Shown one piece after another: positions 16,853 through 26,044 of a stretch of DNA of 64,000 bases. The DNA is taken from assembly GCA_050012675.1 (NCBI GenBank), contig JBEKGS010000007.1, positions 1 to 64,000 of the forward strand, read 5' to 3'. Under the pieces are notes generated by a model. The model did not search any database. It was not told the origin of the DNA and saw only the letters and a program-made list of their open reading frames with translations. The DNA comes from Fen-455 sp050012675 (lineage in GTDB: Bacteria > Actinomycetota > Acidimicrobiia > Acidimicrobiales > Bog-793). The position numbers were made by a program, and so were the translations under genes. The stretch's first letter is position 1. Each line of letters starts with the position of its first letter.

Positions 16853-17403
16853 CGATGCAGATCGACCGCGCCGCCGCGGTGCGCACGGCGTTGCGCGCGC
16901 TCGTGGCCGAGCGGGGCTTCCACGGGGCGTCGATGAGCGCCGTCGCCCGTATGGCCGGGGTGGCGACGGGAACTGCGTATACGCATTACGAGTCCAAGGA
17001 CGCGCTCGTCCTCGCGGCGTATGCCGAGACGAAGGCACAGCTTGCCGCCGCCGCCACAGAGGCGCTCGACGAGCACGCCCCGCTCGCCGAGCGCTTCCGC
17101 GTGATCTGGTTGGCGACTTACCGCCATCTCGCTGCCAACCCCGAAGTAGCCCGCTTCCTGCTTCAGGTCGACCACTCCCCCTATGGCGCTCGGGCGCACG
17201 ACACCGTGGCACGAGACGACCCGCTCGTCGCGCAAGCATCGAGGGCCGACGTCGCCGCCGAGCTGTTGGAGCTGCCGCTCGAGGTCCTCTACGAGCTCGG
17301 GATTGCACCAGCCTTGCGGCTGGCCTCGGTGGCAACGGAGCTCAGCGACGCAGAGCTCCAGGTCGTCGCGGCCGCGTGCTGGCGGGCGGTCAGCAAACCG
17401 TGA
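16849..17403 (+). CDS. TetR family transcriptional regulator
   Basis: A 184-aa regulator with a TetR_N helix-turn-helix at about residues 10-55 (ALRALVAERGFHGASMSAVA, then GVATGTAYTHYESKDALVLA) and a divergent C-terminal ligand domain. It begins with GTG inside the last codons of the SDR gene, so the two are co-translated. It probably represses its own operon through the palindrome at 15896-15913. The 255 bp after it (17404-17658) show no gene. Confidence 0.88.
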   Translation: MTMQIDRAAAVRTALRALVAERGFHGASMSAVARMAGVATGTAYTHYESKDALVLAAYAETKAQLAAAATEALDEHAPLAERFRVIWLATYRHLAANPEVARFLLQVDHSPYGARAHDTVARDDPLVAQASRADVAAELLELPLEVLYELGIAPALRLASVATELSDAELQVVAAACWRAVSKP

Positions 17404-17658
17404 GGTGAGCCGCTCGTGCACGCCCGCGAGTGAAAGGCGCTCATCCCCCTCCGACGACGGCCCGGTGGCCGCCACCGAACCTCGCATGCTGGCGGCCAGG
17501 TTGACCGACCGAACATGTCGACCCCCACGATGAGTCCTCGCCCGTCGTCCGGTCACAAGGGCATGTGGGTGGCCGGGTCGCCAAGTCCTACGAACGTGAC
17601 CACTCGCCGTGTCCGGCCTCTCGCGGCTCGGTCCGTGAGCGGGAGACCGGAGGCTTGG

Positions 17659-18627
17659 CTACCAGGCGCCGCTCAGTACCGTCTCGGGGTTCAGCGGAGC
17701 GACTTCGACGACATCGCGCACGAACTCGTTGGCCGCATTCTCCAAGCAGGCGAGCATCGCGAGCACGGGCACCTGATCGGCGACGGCGCGCCTGGTCACC
17801 GCCCACACCTGACGCGCAGGTTGCGCCCCCTTGATCCTGCGGACAGCGACATCGGGATGCAGGGCCGAGCCGAGCGCGAGCATCGGCACAAAGGCCACGC
17901 CGAGGCCGGCCGCGACAAAGCCCTGAGCAGTCGGGTATTCGTCCGCGTCGATGGCGTACGCGGGTCGGAACCCTGCCCGCATGCAGGCGGCCTCGATGAC
18001 GAGCTGACAGTGCCCGGGACACGAGCTGACCCCGATCCATCGCTCCGACGCGAGCAGGGCCAGGTCCACGGATCGCCTGGCCGCCAGCGGGTGTGAGCGG
18101 GGCAGCACGACACGGAAGGGGTCCGCCAACAGGTGCCGGTGCACGAGGTCGTCGCGGGGGGCGTCACCGGGAGATCGCGCTTCTACCGCCACGAGCACCT
18201 CGATCGAGCCGCTCCGCAAAGTGGCGATGGCCTCGTCGCTCTCTACCACGACAAGGTCGAGGGCGACGTTCGGATGTAGCGCCTGAAAGGCCGCGAGCGC
18301 GCCAGGAACGAGCGAGGAACCAGCCGTCGGGAACGCGCCGACTCGAATCCGGCCGCTATGACCAGAGGCCAGCGCCAACACGGCGTCCTCGGCATCCTGT
18401 ATCGAAGCCAGCACGCGGGTCGCGTGCTGGCAGAGCAGCAGTGCTGCGTCTGTCGGTCGTACCCCCCGGCCAGCCCGCTCGAAGAGCCGGACACCGGTTT
18501 CGCGTTCGAGCGCACTCATCTGCTGGCTCACCGCGGAGGGTGAGTAGCTCAAGAGCGCCGCGGCGGCCGACACCGAACCTGTTTCCACGACAGCCTGAAG
18601 GGCCCTCAAACGGCGAACATCGATCAC
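17659..18627 (-). CDS. LysR family transcriptional regulator
   Basis: A 322-aa LysR-type regulator. The N-terminal HTH is at about residues 5-60 (VVETGSVSAAAALLSYSPSA, VSQQMSALERETGVRLFERA) and the LysR_substrate domain at about 90-295 (IRVGAFPTAGSSLVPGALAA). Start is GTG at 18627. The AT-rich upstream stretch contains CTTAAG and repeated ACTTAA units (18628-18652) that could be its operator. No obvious metabolic target lies next to it, as only a tiny membrane-protein ORF is divergent. Confidence 0.88.
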   Translation of the reverse strand: MIDVRRLRALQAVVETGSVSAAAALLSYSPSAVSQQMSALERETGVRLFERAGRGVRPTDAALLLCQHATRVLASIQDAEDAVLALASGHSGRIRVGAFPTAGSSLVPGALAAFQALHPNVALDLVVVESDEAIATLRSGSIEVLVAVEARSPGDAPRDDLVHRHLLADPFRVVLPRSHPLAARRSVDLALLASERWIGVSSCPGHCQLVIEAACMRAGFRPAYAIDADEYPTAQGFVAAGLGVAFVPMLALGSALHPDVAVRRIKGAQPARQVWAVTRRAVADQVPVLAMLACLENAANEFVRDVVEVAPLNPETVLSGAW

Positions 18628-18739
18628 AAGTTAATTAAGTCATACTTAAGTGTTATTCGCAATTCGTTGCTTGTTCTTCACGATAAGTAGCCGACAATGG
18701 AGGCATGGAGTCGTTACGAGTGTCAGCGGAGCTGAGGGC

Positions 18740-18949
18740 ATGATCTGGCTAGTGGTGGTTCTCGTCGTCGTCGGCCTGCCCTTGGCGGCCCTGTTGTTCG
18801 GCGCGGAGAGCAGAGATGGACGTGACTGGCAACCGTTGCGCGGCTTGCCCAACTCATCTCTCGACACAGACTGGCCGTCCCCCCAGACGGCCGGTGGCAG
18901 CGGCACCGGCAACCTCGTGCCTCGCCAGTTGCCAGTCGGCCGAAGCTGA
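18740..18949 (+). CDS. Small predicted membrane protein
   Basis: A 69-aa ORF that starts MIWLVVVLVVVGLPLAALLF, a single strong membrane helix with the N-terminus at the start, followed by a polar tail. GGAG lies about 10 nt before the ATG. The frame opens at 18650, but the first 30 codons are unlike a protein. It lies divergent from the LysR gene. Function is unknown and it may be spurious. Confidence 0.35.
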   Translation: MIWLVVVLVVVGLPLAALLFGAESRDGRDWQPLRGLPNSSLDTDWPSPQTAGGSGTGNLVPRQLPVGRS

Positions 18950-19062
18950 CAGCGCGCGAGCCCCGACCCGCTCCAAGCCACAAGACCACGCGTCTCGTGC
19001 GATGGGCACGGAGAAATCGAGTGCCGTGGCGTGAGCGGTTGAGCGCCCTTCCTCGGATCGCT

Positions 19063-20658
19063 CTACCGGCTTTGCACGACGACGGCCTCCCAGCCGGCGA
19101 GGTGCAGGACTCCTCCGACAGGGTCTTCCGGCGTGCGCCCACCAAGGCTGGAGGCGAGCAGGAGACCCGGCTGTCTCACAAGCTCGCCCGGCTCCTCGGA
19201 GAAGTTCGCCGCCACGACCACATCGCCGATCCGGTAAGCCCATTGGTGCTCCGTCGAGCTCAACTGCTGGTACGTACCGTCGTGGCCCTTTAGGTGCCGT
19301 CGGCGGATCTCCACGAGGCGGCGGCAGAGCGACAGGAGTGATCTCGGGTCTTCCTGCTGGTCGGCCACGTTGCGGGTGCGCGCGTCGCCGAGGGGAAGCC
19401 AAGCGGTGGTGCCGGCGGTGGTAAAACCGCCTGTCGGGCTCGGCTCCCACTGCATGGGCGTCCGGGCGCCGTCCCGGCTCGGGTGACCGCCCCGGCCGCC
19501 GAGGAACATGTCGTCACGCTGGAGCTCGACAGGTACTTCGACGTCAGTCATGCCTATCTCGTCGCCGTAGTAGATGACGATCGTCCCGGGCAGAGTCAAA
19601 AGGACCGTCAGCGCAAGCGCCGCCTTGGCGTCGTTGTCCGAACACCAGCGGGTGGTGAAGCGCGACTTGTCGTGATTGGAGATCGTCCAGACCGGAACGG
19701 CCCCGGCGGGCAGTTGACCGAGGGTCTCGCGCACAACCTTCGAGAGCTCCGGGGCGGTGAAGCCTGCAACCATGAACGGGAAGTTGAAGCCCAGTTGGAG
19801 CTCGTCGTCCTGCCCGTAAAAGCGGGCGAGCCTCTCGGCGTCCGGGGTGACGGTCTCCCCTAACAAGAGCTTGGGCGGCTCGTACTCCTCGGCGATCTTG
19901 CGCCAGCTCCGGAACACCTCGTGGGTCTCGGGGCGATTGGCGCTGTAGCGCTGTTCCTGGCCGCTGATGCCACCGACGAGCTGACCCGGGGGCAACGAGG
20001 GGTTGTCGCGCAGGGCGGCATCTTTGTAGAGGCCGTGGGCCACGTCGATGCGAAACCCCGCTACACCCCGGTCGAACCAGAAACGGATGATCTCCTCAAA
20101 GGCGTCGTGCACCGCGGGGTCCCACCAGTTGAGGTCGGGCTGGGAAGGAAGGAAGTTGTGCAGGTAAAACTGCCCGGTGACAGCGTCGAGGGTCCAAGCG
20201 CTGTCGCCGCTCGCGTCACGCCAGTTGTTCGGGGGCTCACCGTTGGGACCGGGCTCGGCCCAGACGTACCAGTTGCGGTGGGGGGCGTCCCGGGAGCTGC
20301 GGGCCTCGACGAACCACGGGTGCTCGTCGCTTGTGTGGTTAGGTACGAGATCGAGCAGGACCCGCATATCGCGGCGGCCCGCCTCGGCGACCAGGCGGTC
20401 GAGGTCCGCCAGGGTCCCGAGCTCGGGATGGACGCTCATGTAATCGGAAACGTCGTAGCCCCAGTCGTGGTCCGGCGAGGCCATCGTGGGCGACAACCAG
20501 ACGCCGTCGACCCCGAGCCAGGAGAGGTAGTCGAGCTTGTCGATCACTCCCGGGAGGTCGCCGAACCCATCGCCGTCGGAGTCCTGCCAGGAGCGCACGT
20601 AGAGCTGGTACAAGACAGCACCCGCCCACCAGCGCTCGTCCCTGGTTACGTGCTTCAT
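19063..20658 (-). CDS. GH13 alpha-glucosidase / oligo-1,6-glucosidase-like
   Basis: A 531-aa family-13 glycoside hydrolase. The four GH13 conserved regions are all visible: LLDLVPNHTS (region I), GFRIDVAHGL with the nucleophile Asp (region II), LLLGETV with the acid/base Glu (region III) and ISNHDKSR (region IV). The N-terminus, VLYQLYVRSWQDSDGDGFGD, contains the calcium-loop-like DSDGDGFGD. No signal peptide, so it acts in the cytoplasm on small alpha-glucosides such as isomaltose, trehalose-like sugars or sucrose. It lies downstream of an ROK regulator and a truncated ROK kinase in the same orientation, consistent with a small sugar-responsive operon. Confidence 0.9.
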   Translation of the reverse strand: MKHVTRDERWWAGAVLYQLYVRSWQDSDGDGFGDLPGVIDKLDYLSWLGVDGVWLSPTMASPDHDWGYDVSDYMSVHPELGTLADLDRLVAEAGRRDMRVLLDLVPNHTSDEHPWFVEARSSRDAPHRNWYVWAEPGPNGEPPNNWRDASGDSAWTLDAVTGQFYLHNFLPSQPDLNWWDPAVHDAFEEIIRFWFDRGVAGFRIDVAHGLYKDAALRDNPSLPPGQLVGGISGQEQRYSANRPETHEVFRSWRKIAEEYEPPKLLLGETVTPDAERLARFYGQDDELQLGFNFPFMVAGFTAPELSKVVRETLGQLPAGAVPVWTISNHDKSRFTTRWCSDNDAKAALALTVLLTLPGTIVIYYGDEIGMTDVEVPVELQRDDMFLGGRGGHPSRDGARTPMQWEPSPTGGFTTAGTTAWLPLGDARTRNVADQQEDPRSLLSLCRRLVEIRRRHLKGHDGTYQQLSSTEHQWAYRIGDVVVAANFSEEPGELVRQPGLLLASSLGGRTPEDPVGGVLHLAGWEAVVVQSR

Positions 20659-20760
20659 GAGCCCGCGTCCTCCCGTGTGGGTGCCCGGTTCTGCGACAAC
20701 TCGTCCTCCATGCTCGCCGGCTCCGCCACGGAGCGTGCCGGAACGCCGAACCTCGAATGT

Positions 20761-21351
20761 CTAGCCGAGAAAGTCCGTGCCGCTGCGCGGCCAAGTCCGC
20801 GAGCGGCCGTTGGGACCGGGAACCGCACTCAAACGGCCCGTGGTGACCTCCACAAATCGATGGGCCTGGCGACGCCCGAAGTGTCGAAGGGCAGCTCGAC
20901 GCGCCGGCCGGATCCCGCCGATTGGTAGCCGGGCGACCAGGGCTGCGTTCGCGCCTGTTCCGAGGCAGACGCACAGGAGCCGACCTCCGCAGCCTGTCGC
21001 CGCCGCCTCTGCCAAAGCGGCGGCGGCCACGTCCGGTACCACCGCCATCGGACGACCCGACATCAGCGGTCCCAGCGTGCCGACAAAGTCCATCCCGACG
21101 AAGCCCGGCAGATAGATACCTGGAAGCACACGGCCCGCCCCATCCAGAAAACCTGGGAAGGCGACGCCCAGCGCGCCGTCGTTGGGAGAGGGCTCGAGCG
21201 AGTTGAGAGCGTCCCTGAGGACATCTGCTGTCTTTGCGGGCGCGGTCCCCGGTATCAGGTCGAGGCGCGCACGGCACAGGATCTCGCCGTCCTGGACGCG
21301 CGCAACGCGGATCCCGCTCCCTCCGATGTCCAGAGCCACAACCGCTGCCAT
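20761..21351 (-). pseudogene. ROK-family sugar kinase, C-terminal half lost
   Basis: The first about 135 residues read as an ROK/glucokinase-type ATPase: VVALDIGGSGIRVARV (phosphate 1), LGVAFPGFLD, VVPDVAAAALAEA and LLCVCLGTGANAALV (phosphate 2). ROK kinases are about 300 aa and then have a GEIGH motif and a CxCGxxGC zinc loop. Here the frame continues with 60 arginine-rich residues and stops at 196 aa, and neither other frame restores the motifs cleanly. The C-terminal half is thus deleted or degraded, and glucose kinase activity is unlikely. It sits between the ROK regulator and the GH13 gene. Confidence 0.55.
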
Positions 21352-21434
21352 CAGAGATCTCTCATCTCACTGCCGGCCGGGGACAGGTCACGGCGCCGGT
21401 TGCCGATCGGGTCCCACGAGATCTGTGGGGTCAC

Positions 21435-22619
21435 CTAGATCGCCGCTTCCACGACTTGGACGTCCGCGAGCGTTCCCCTGAGGGCGGCGAGTGCCGCTCC
21501 GATAACGACGCGGTCGTCGCCCAGTGACGAAAACTGCATCTCCGGCATGCTCGGTACGAGGCGGCTGACATCCCCGACGACACGATCGAGCGTCTCTTGA
21601 CCGCCGGACTCGATCCATCCGGAAAGCAGCACGACCTCGGGATCCAAGAGCGCGATCGAACAGGCGAGCGCGGCGGCAATCGTCCGCACCAGCTCGTCCG
21701 CGATGTCCTCGGACAGCCGAAAGCCGCCACGGGAACGCACGATCTGGTGAATCAGGCGAGCCGTCTGTTCCGCGCATAGTGACGTGTCGATCCCATCGCG
21801 GCGGGCGTCCTCGGCCACCAACTCGAAGAGCTTGTCTTCGAGCGTGCCGACGCCGTGAAGATCGCCCCGTGACCTGGAGACGTCCGTCACCATGTAGCCC
21901 AGCTCGCCGGCCGCTCCGCGTCCGCGGTAGATCCTTCCGTCCAACAAAACCGCGCCCCCGACACCTTCGGCGAAGGTCACGAGGATGGCGTCGCGGGCTT
22001 TGGTCGCCGCGCCACGATCGACCTCGGCCGCCAGCGCGAACGCCACGTCATTGTCCACGTAGATAGGCATGTGCAGCTGGTTCTTGAGCAGCTCACCGAA
22101 CTCGGTGTCCGCCCAGTCGAGAAGTGGAGCGATCTGCACGTGCCCCGTCGCCGGATTGACGACTCCGGGCACTCCGACGCCGACGCCGACGACCCGGATC
22201 GGCACCGAACGCGACGTCGCCTCGCCGACATAGTCGGCCAGAAGACTGGCGACCCGCTCGGTGCTCGGAGCTTGGCCAGGGACAGCCAGCATCCGGCAGT
22301 CGACGAGCTCGCCGGAAAGGCGCATGAGACCCACCCGGAAGCCCTCCGCCGAGGCGAGGTCGCAGCCGAGAACGAGCACGTCGTCGGCGAATCGCACCAG
22401 ACGCCCTGGCCGACCGAGATCTGAGGAGGCCGTGCCCTCTTCGCAGACCAGCCCCTCCTCGATCAGATCCGAGACGATCGCTGACACAGAAGCCGGGCTG
22501 ATCGAGGTGAACCGGACCAGGTCAGCTCGCGACGCCGCCCCGTGCTCACGTATGGCGCTGATGACGATGCTGCGATTGAGGCCCCGCATCAGCTCCGGCG
22601 TGCCCCTCCGTCGCGGCAT
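21435..22619 (-). CDS. ROK family transcriptional regulator (NagC/XylR type)
   Basis: A 394-aa regulator with an N-terminal winged helix at about residues 10-70 (HGAASRADLVRFTSISPASV, SAIVSDLIEEGLV) and an ROK sugar-binding domain with VGVGVGVPGVVNP and FAEGVGGAVLLDGRIYRG. The usual CxCGxxGC zinc motif of active ROK proteins is absent at the expected place (SRSRGDLHGVGTLED), as in some XylR-like repressors. It likely controls the downstream kinase-like and GH13 genes in response to a sugar. The ATG at 22619 has TATAGT 6 nt upstream. Confidence 0.88.
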   Translation of the reverse strand: MPRRRGTPELMRGLNRSIVISAIREHGAASRADLVRFTSISPASVSAIVSDLIEEGLVCEEGTASSDLGRPGRLVRFADDVLVLGCDLASAEGFRVGLMRLSGELVDCRMLAVPGQAPSTERVASLLADYVGEATSRSVPIRVVGVGVGVPGVVNPATGHVQIAPLLDWADTEFGELLKNQLHMPIYVDNDVAFALAAEVDRGAATKARDAILVTFAEGVGGAVLLDGRIYRGRGAAGELGYMVTDVSRSRGDLHGVGTLEDKLFELVAEDARRDGIDTSLCAEQTARLIHQIVRSRGGFRLSEDIADELVRTIAAALACSIALLDPEVVLLSGWIESGGQETLDRVVGDVSRLVPSMPEMQFSSLGDDRVVIGAALAALRGTLADVQVVEAAI

Positions 22620-22622
22620 TCC

Positions 22623-22640
22623 TTTACTATACGAAATAAA
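22623..22640 (-). promoter_or_regulatory. ROK promoter/operator (TTTACTAT-ACG-AAATAAA)
   Basis: An A/T-rich imperfect palindrome (TTTACTAT to AAATAAA) directly in front of the ROK regulator gene, similar in style to NagC/Mlc sites. On the minus strand it contains the -10 box TATAGT (22631-22626), exactly 6 nt before the ATG, which suggests a leaderless, autoregulated transcript. Confidence 0.45.
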
Positions 22641-22747
22641 TTAGGGTGGTTCGTTCAGACCCGGCCTGTCCGGCGAGCCGCAGGTGAAATTCGCCTGCAT
22701 GCCGTCGCGATATCATCCCGACCAGGTTCGATGACGCGAGGGAGGCC

Positions 22748-23083
22748 ATGGGCAATCTGGACCGGTCCGGGATCTCCATGGCCATCAGGCTCCTCGCGAA
22801 AGCGGAGAGCACCGACTCCGAGGACGAAGCGATTGCTTTGGCGCTGCGGTCCTACTCCCTCCTGGCCCAAGCCATAAACACCTACGATCTCACCGACGGA
22901 GGCGTGCCGAAAGGTGCCCGGCGACGCGAGCGTCGACTACTCGTCGACAGGAGGTCGGCGGTGCGGGTCTCGGCCGAGGAGACAGCTGAAGCCGGGGATA
23001 GCGCCGAGACGGCCGCAGCTCACTACGCCCGACTCGCCAACAGAGCCGTCCCGGCCCAAGGCGCGATCGATCTTTCCCTCTGA
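22748..23083 (+). CDS. DUF2786-like small protein
   Basis: A 111-aa protein whose first half, MAIRLLAKAESTDSEDEAIA, then LALRSYSLLAQAINTYD, resembles the helical DUF2786 domain (IRKLLALAESTxxxEEAxxA...). Function is unknown. GGGAGG lies 4-9 nt before the ATG at 22748. The C-terminal half is charged and unstructured. It precedes a DUF4440-like gene in the same direction. Confidence 0.55.
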   Translation: MGNLDRSGISMAIRLLAKAESTDSEDEAIALALRSYSLLAQAINTYDLTDGGVPKGARRRERRLLVDRRSAVRVSAEETAEAGDSAETAAAHYARLANRAVPAQGAIDLSL

Positions 23084-23125
23084 GCGAACGTTCGGGTGCG
23101 AACCACAACTAGGACCGGTAGGTGA

Positions 23126-23482
23126 ATGGTGGCCGCCGACGAGCTTTCCGGAGTGATCGAACGAGAACTTGCCCTCATGTCCCCGGATGTCAGACGGTCT
23201 CCGGCACTCGTCGACGAGCTGCTCGACCCGGAATTCCGCGAAATCGGAATGTCTGGCACGTATTGGACCCGATCGGAAACGATACGAGCCCTTGCCGCCG
23301 AAGTGGGCGCGGACACCTGCGGCGTAGAGGTGACCGAGATGCACGGAACAGTCCTGGAGTCGAAGCTCATCCTCTTGACCTACGTCTCGAGTCGCGACGG
23401 GCGTCGCGCACGCCGAAGTTCCCTATGGAGATGCTCGGACGACAAATGGCGTCTCGTGTTCCATCAGGGCACCGTTCTCTAG
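23126..23482 (+). CDS. DUF4440/SnoaL-like protein
   Basis: A 118-aa cystatin-like alpha+beta fold protein: LVDELLDPEFREIGMSGTYW near the N-terminus, the strand pair SKLILLTYVSSRDGRRARRS, and the closing strand WRLVFHQGTVL, which is typical of DUF4440 proteins (FREIGxSG... WRIVFHQGT). Function in this family is undefined. AGGTGA lies just before the ATG. Confidence 0.75.
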   Translation: MVAADELSGVIERELALMSPDVRRSPALVDELLDPEFREIGMSGTYWTRSETIRALAAEVGADTCGVEVTEMHGTVLESKLILLTYVSSRDGRRARRSSLWRCSDDKWRLVFHQGTVL

Positions 23483-23548
23483 GACTGCCGCCTGAGCCGC
23501 GGACCACCCTTTTGACCGCCGCCGACGTGCCTTGCCCCGGTCGGCGCA

Positions 23549-25090
23549 TCAGGGGGAGACAGCCGACTCGGCCATCAACGCCGAGCTCGACACCTCCGGG
23601 TCACCGACCACGATCTCGCGCAGTACATGATGACGCGACGCACGCACGAGCACGCCCGCTGCCACGGCGGCGGATGCGAGCAGGGCCGCACTAACTGTGA
23701 AGGCCGTGGTGTAGCCGTGGACCGCGGCGACCTGGAGCGCTGCCCTGCCGGTGCGGACGTGTGCGGTGAGGTAGCTGGCCGCCGCGGCAGAGGCCACTGT
23801 GTTCAAGAGCGCAGTACCGAGCGATCCCCCGACTTGTTGAGTGGTGTTGACAAGTGCGCTGGCCACACCCGCGTCGAGGGGGTCGACGCCCACCAGGGCC
23901 GTGGAGGACATCGGGACAAATGTCATGCCCATGCCGAGGCTGACGAGGATCTCGGGCGGCAGGACGTGGGCCAGGTAGGTGCTGTGCACACTCAGGCCCG
24001 TGAACCACAACAATCCGCCCGCAGCAAACATCAGCCCGATCACCATCAAAGCTCGTGGCCCGATGCGGGGAAGCAGGCGCGTGGCCAGACCGGCGCCCAC
24101 GATGATCCCTCCCGAGAAGGGAAGGAAGGCGAACCCGGTCTTTAATACCGAGTACCCAAGGGTCTCCTGGAGGAAGTAGGTGAGGAAGAGGAAGGTCCCC
24201 AAGAGCGCACTTCCCACGAGCAGCGAAGCCAGGTAGGACCCGCCCCGATTGCGATCGAGGACCACGCGCATGGGCAACAGCGGCTGGGCCGAATGAAGTT
24301 CGATGACGACGAAGATGCAAAGGGCGGCAGCTGCTCCCGCCAACAGCCCGAGAGTTAGAGGCGCCGCCCATCCGTCGGTGCCCGCCATCGTGAAGCCGTA
24401 GACGAGCAGGAAGAACCCCGCCGTGACGGTCACCGCTCCAGGGATGTCGTAGCCGCTGCGCTCGTGCACGCGACTCTCCTTGATGAAGCGCAATGCGCCC
24501 AGAACCGCCACCACGGCGATGGGCGCGTTGATGAGCAAGGTCCAGCGCCACGAGGCCCACTGGGTCAAGGTGCCGCCCAGCACCAGGCCTATGGCCGCAC
24601 CTCCTCCGGCGATGGCGCCGTAGATGCCAAAGGCGCGAGCCCGCTCCTGGACCGCGGTGAACGTCGTGGTGAGAAGGGACAACGAAGCAGGTGCCATGAG
24701 CGCGGCAAACGCACCCTGCAGGGCCCTGGCGCCGAAGAGCATGGCCGGGTCCTGCGCCAAACCGCCGAGGGCGGAAGCAGCTCCGAAGCCGATGAGTCCG
24801 ACGATGAACATGCGTCGCCGCCCGAGGTAGTCGGCGATCCTGCCGCCGAGAAGCAGAAGGCTGCCGAAGGCGAGCGTGTAGGCGCTCAGCACCCACTGGC
24901 GGTCGGCGGTCGAGATGTGCAGGGCTCGCTGCGCAGAGGGCAGAGCGACGATCACGACCGACGCGTCAAGCACGATCATCAGCTGCGCAACGGCAATCAC
25001 GGCGAGCGACCACCACCGGGTCGGATCGGGCTCGGAGCTCGTTACGCTGGTGGTTGGTACGGCGTCTACAGCGGTCGGCTCGTTGGTCAT
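23549..25090 (-). CDS. DHA2 family MFS drug exporter
   Basis: A 513-aa 14-span MFS exporter of the EmrB/QacA group: LMIVLDASVVIVALPSAQRA (motif D1), LLGGRIADYLGRRRMF (motif A) and GLVLGGTLTQWASWRW (motif C). The frame is open to 25168, but the ATG at 25090 (MTNEPTAV) is preceded by AGGGGGAA at ribosome-binding distance and is the better start. It is divergent from a TetR gene, and its promoter carries a perfect palindrome within the spacer (see 25167-25196), so it is almost certainly TetR-repressed and drug- or solvent-inducible. Confidence 0.92.
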   Translation of the reverse strand: MTNEPTAVDAVPTTSVTSSEPDPTRWWSLAVIAVAQLMIVLDASVVIVALPSAQRALHISTADRQWVLSAYTLAFGSLLLLGGRIADYLGRRRMFIVGLIGFGAASALGGLAQDPAMLFGARALQGAFAALMAPASLSLLTTTFTAVQERARAFGIYGAIAGGGAAIGLVLGGTLTQWASWRWTLLINAPIAVVAVLGALRFIKESRVHERSGYDIPGAVTVTAGFFLLVYGFTMAGTDGWAAPLTLGLLAGAAAALCIFVVIELHSAQPLLPMRVVLDRNRGGSYLASLLVGSALLGTFLFLTYFLQETLGYSVLKTGFAFLPFSGGIIVGAGLATRLLPRIGPRALMVIGLMFAAGGLLWFTGLSVHSTYLAHVLPPEILVSLGMGMTFVPMSSTALVGVDPLDAGVASALVNTTQQVGGSLGTALLNTVASAAAASYLTAHVRTGRAALQVAAVHGYTTAFTVSAALLASAAVAAGVLVRASRHHVLREIVVGDPEVSSSALMAESAVSP

Positions 25091-25139
25091 CGGGTTCCCC
25101 CTGTTCCGGTGGCTCGTGTCTGGCTGGTTCGGATATATT

Positions 25140-25155
25140 CGGAGCGATGGCTCCG
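25140..25155. promoter_or_regulatory. Second TetR half-site pair CGGAGC-N4-GCTCCG
   Basis: An inverted repeat CGGAGC (25140-25145) and GCTCCG (25150-25155) resembling the main palindrome CGGAACGATCGTTCCG downstream of it. The centres are 33 bp apart, about three helical turns, which would allow cooperative binding of two dimers on one face of the DNA. Confidence 0.45.
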
Positions 25156-25166
25156 CTTCCTCCCCC

Positions 25167-25196
25167 ACTATACGGAACGATCGTTCCGTTTGTCAA
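25167..25196 (-). promoter_or_regulatory. MFS promoter TTGACA-18-TATAGT with TetR operator in the spacer
   Basis: On the minus strand a consensus -35 TTGACA (25196-25191) and -10 TATAGT (25172-25167) are 18 bp apart. The spacer is almost entirely the perfect 18-bp palindrome ACGGAACGATCGTTCCGT (25172-25189). A repressor bound here would exclude RNA polymerase. Confidence 0.75.
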
Positions 25197-25217
25197 CAGC
25201 GCTGCCCACCCGGTCCA

Positions 25218-25835
25218 GTGACAACCAATCTCCCCAAGATCCGGTCTCTTCGCGTGGACGCCGTGAGGAACCGTGAGCGCATACTCGAAGCAGCCGAGTC
25301 AGTCTTCTCCGCCGAGGGTGTCTCCGCGCCCATCGACAGGGTGGCGGAACGCGCCGAGGTAGGAGTGGGAACGGTCTATCGCCACTTCCCTACAAAAGAA
25401 GACCTCTTCGAGGCCATCGTCTCCACGCGCCTCGAGGATCTGCTCGCGCTTGCCAAGGCCGAGGCGTCCGCGGAGTCCCCCGGCCCGGCACTGTTCTCGT
25501 TCCTTCACGAGTTCGCCCGTCAGGCCACCGCCAAGCACGACCTGTTCGACGCCATGGGTGCCATAGGCATCGACTTCAAGACGCGCTGCGCCGAGAAACT
25601 GGAGGAGATGAAGGCACGCATGGGGCTGCTCCTCGCGAGGGCCCAGGAGTCCGGGGTCGTCCGGCACGACACCTCGGTCGATGAGCTCATAGGCCTCGTG
25701 ATAGGTACGTGTCAGGCAGCGGTCCAAGCAGGCCTCGACCAAGACGCCCGCCGGCGCATGCTGGGGGTCGTCTGCGACGGTATCCGGGTGCCGAACGCGA
25801 CCGACTCCTCATCGACGGGGGTGCCGAAGGTCTGA
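25218..25835 (+). CDS. TetR family transcriptional repressor
   Basis: A TetR regulator of about 205 aa. The HTH is at about residues 18-60 (RERILEAAESVFSAEGVSAP, then IDRVAERAEVGVGTVYRHFP and TKEDLFEAI), and the ligand domain follows. The frame is open much further upstream, to 24915 inside the divergent exporter, but a GTG at 25218 just past the operator is the first sensible start. GTG at 25254 or 25263 is also possible. Partner of the divergent DHA2 exporter. The 209 bp from 25836 to 26044 hold no other gene. Confidence 0.88.
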   Translation: MTTNLPKIRSLRVDAVRNRERILEAAESVFSAEGVSAPIDRVAERAEVGVGTVYRHFPTKEDLFEAIVSTRLEDLLALAKAEASAESPGPALFSFLHEFARQATAKHDLFDAMGAIGIDFKTRCAEKLEEMKARMGLLLARAQESGVVRHDTSVDELIGLVIGTCQAAVQAGLDQDARRRMLGVVCDGIRVPNATDSSSTGVPKV

Positions 25836-26044
25836 GCGCGTCACCCGGCTCCGGATGAAAGCCCGGGAAACAGCCCCGCTCGAACGCTTGGCCTCCTTGG
25901 ATCCCGACGAGTTCATGTGGATTTAATCGGCCTGTGAGGATCCTGAGTGGCGCTGCCATCACGGACCGTTAGAACAGCCGGGTGACCGATACCTCTGGCA
26001 GCCTCCACCCCGAGAGGCGAGCTCGACCTTGTTCGGCCGCCCCG

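Noticed and set aside
20339..21277. 312-codon minus-strand ORF spanning the GH13 5' end and the ROK remnant
   Set aside because: Low-complexity, arginine-rich translation that overlaps both genes in another frame. It does not supply the missing ROK C-terminus.
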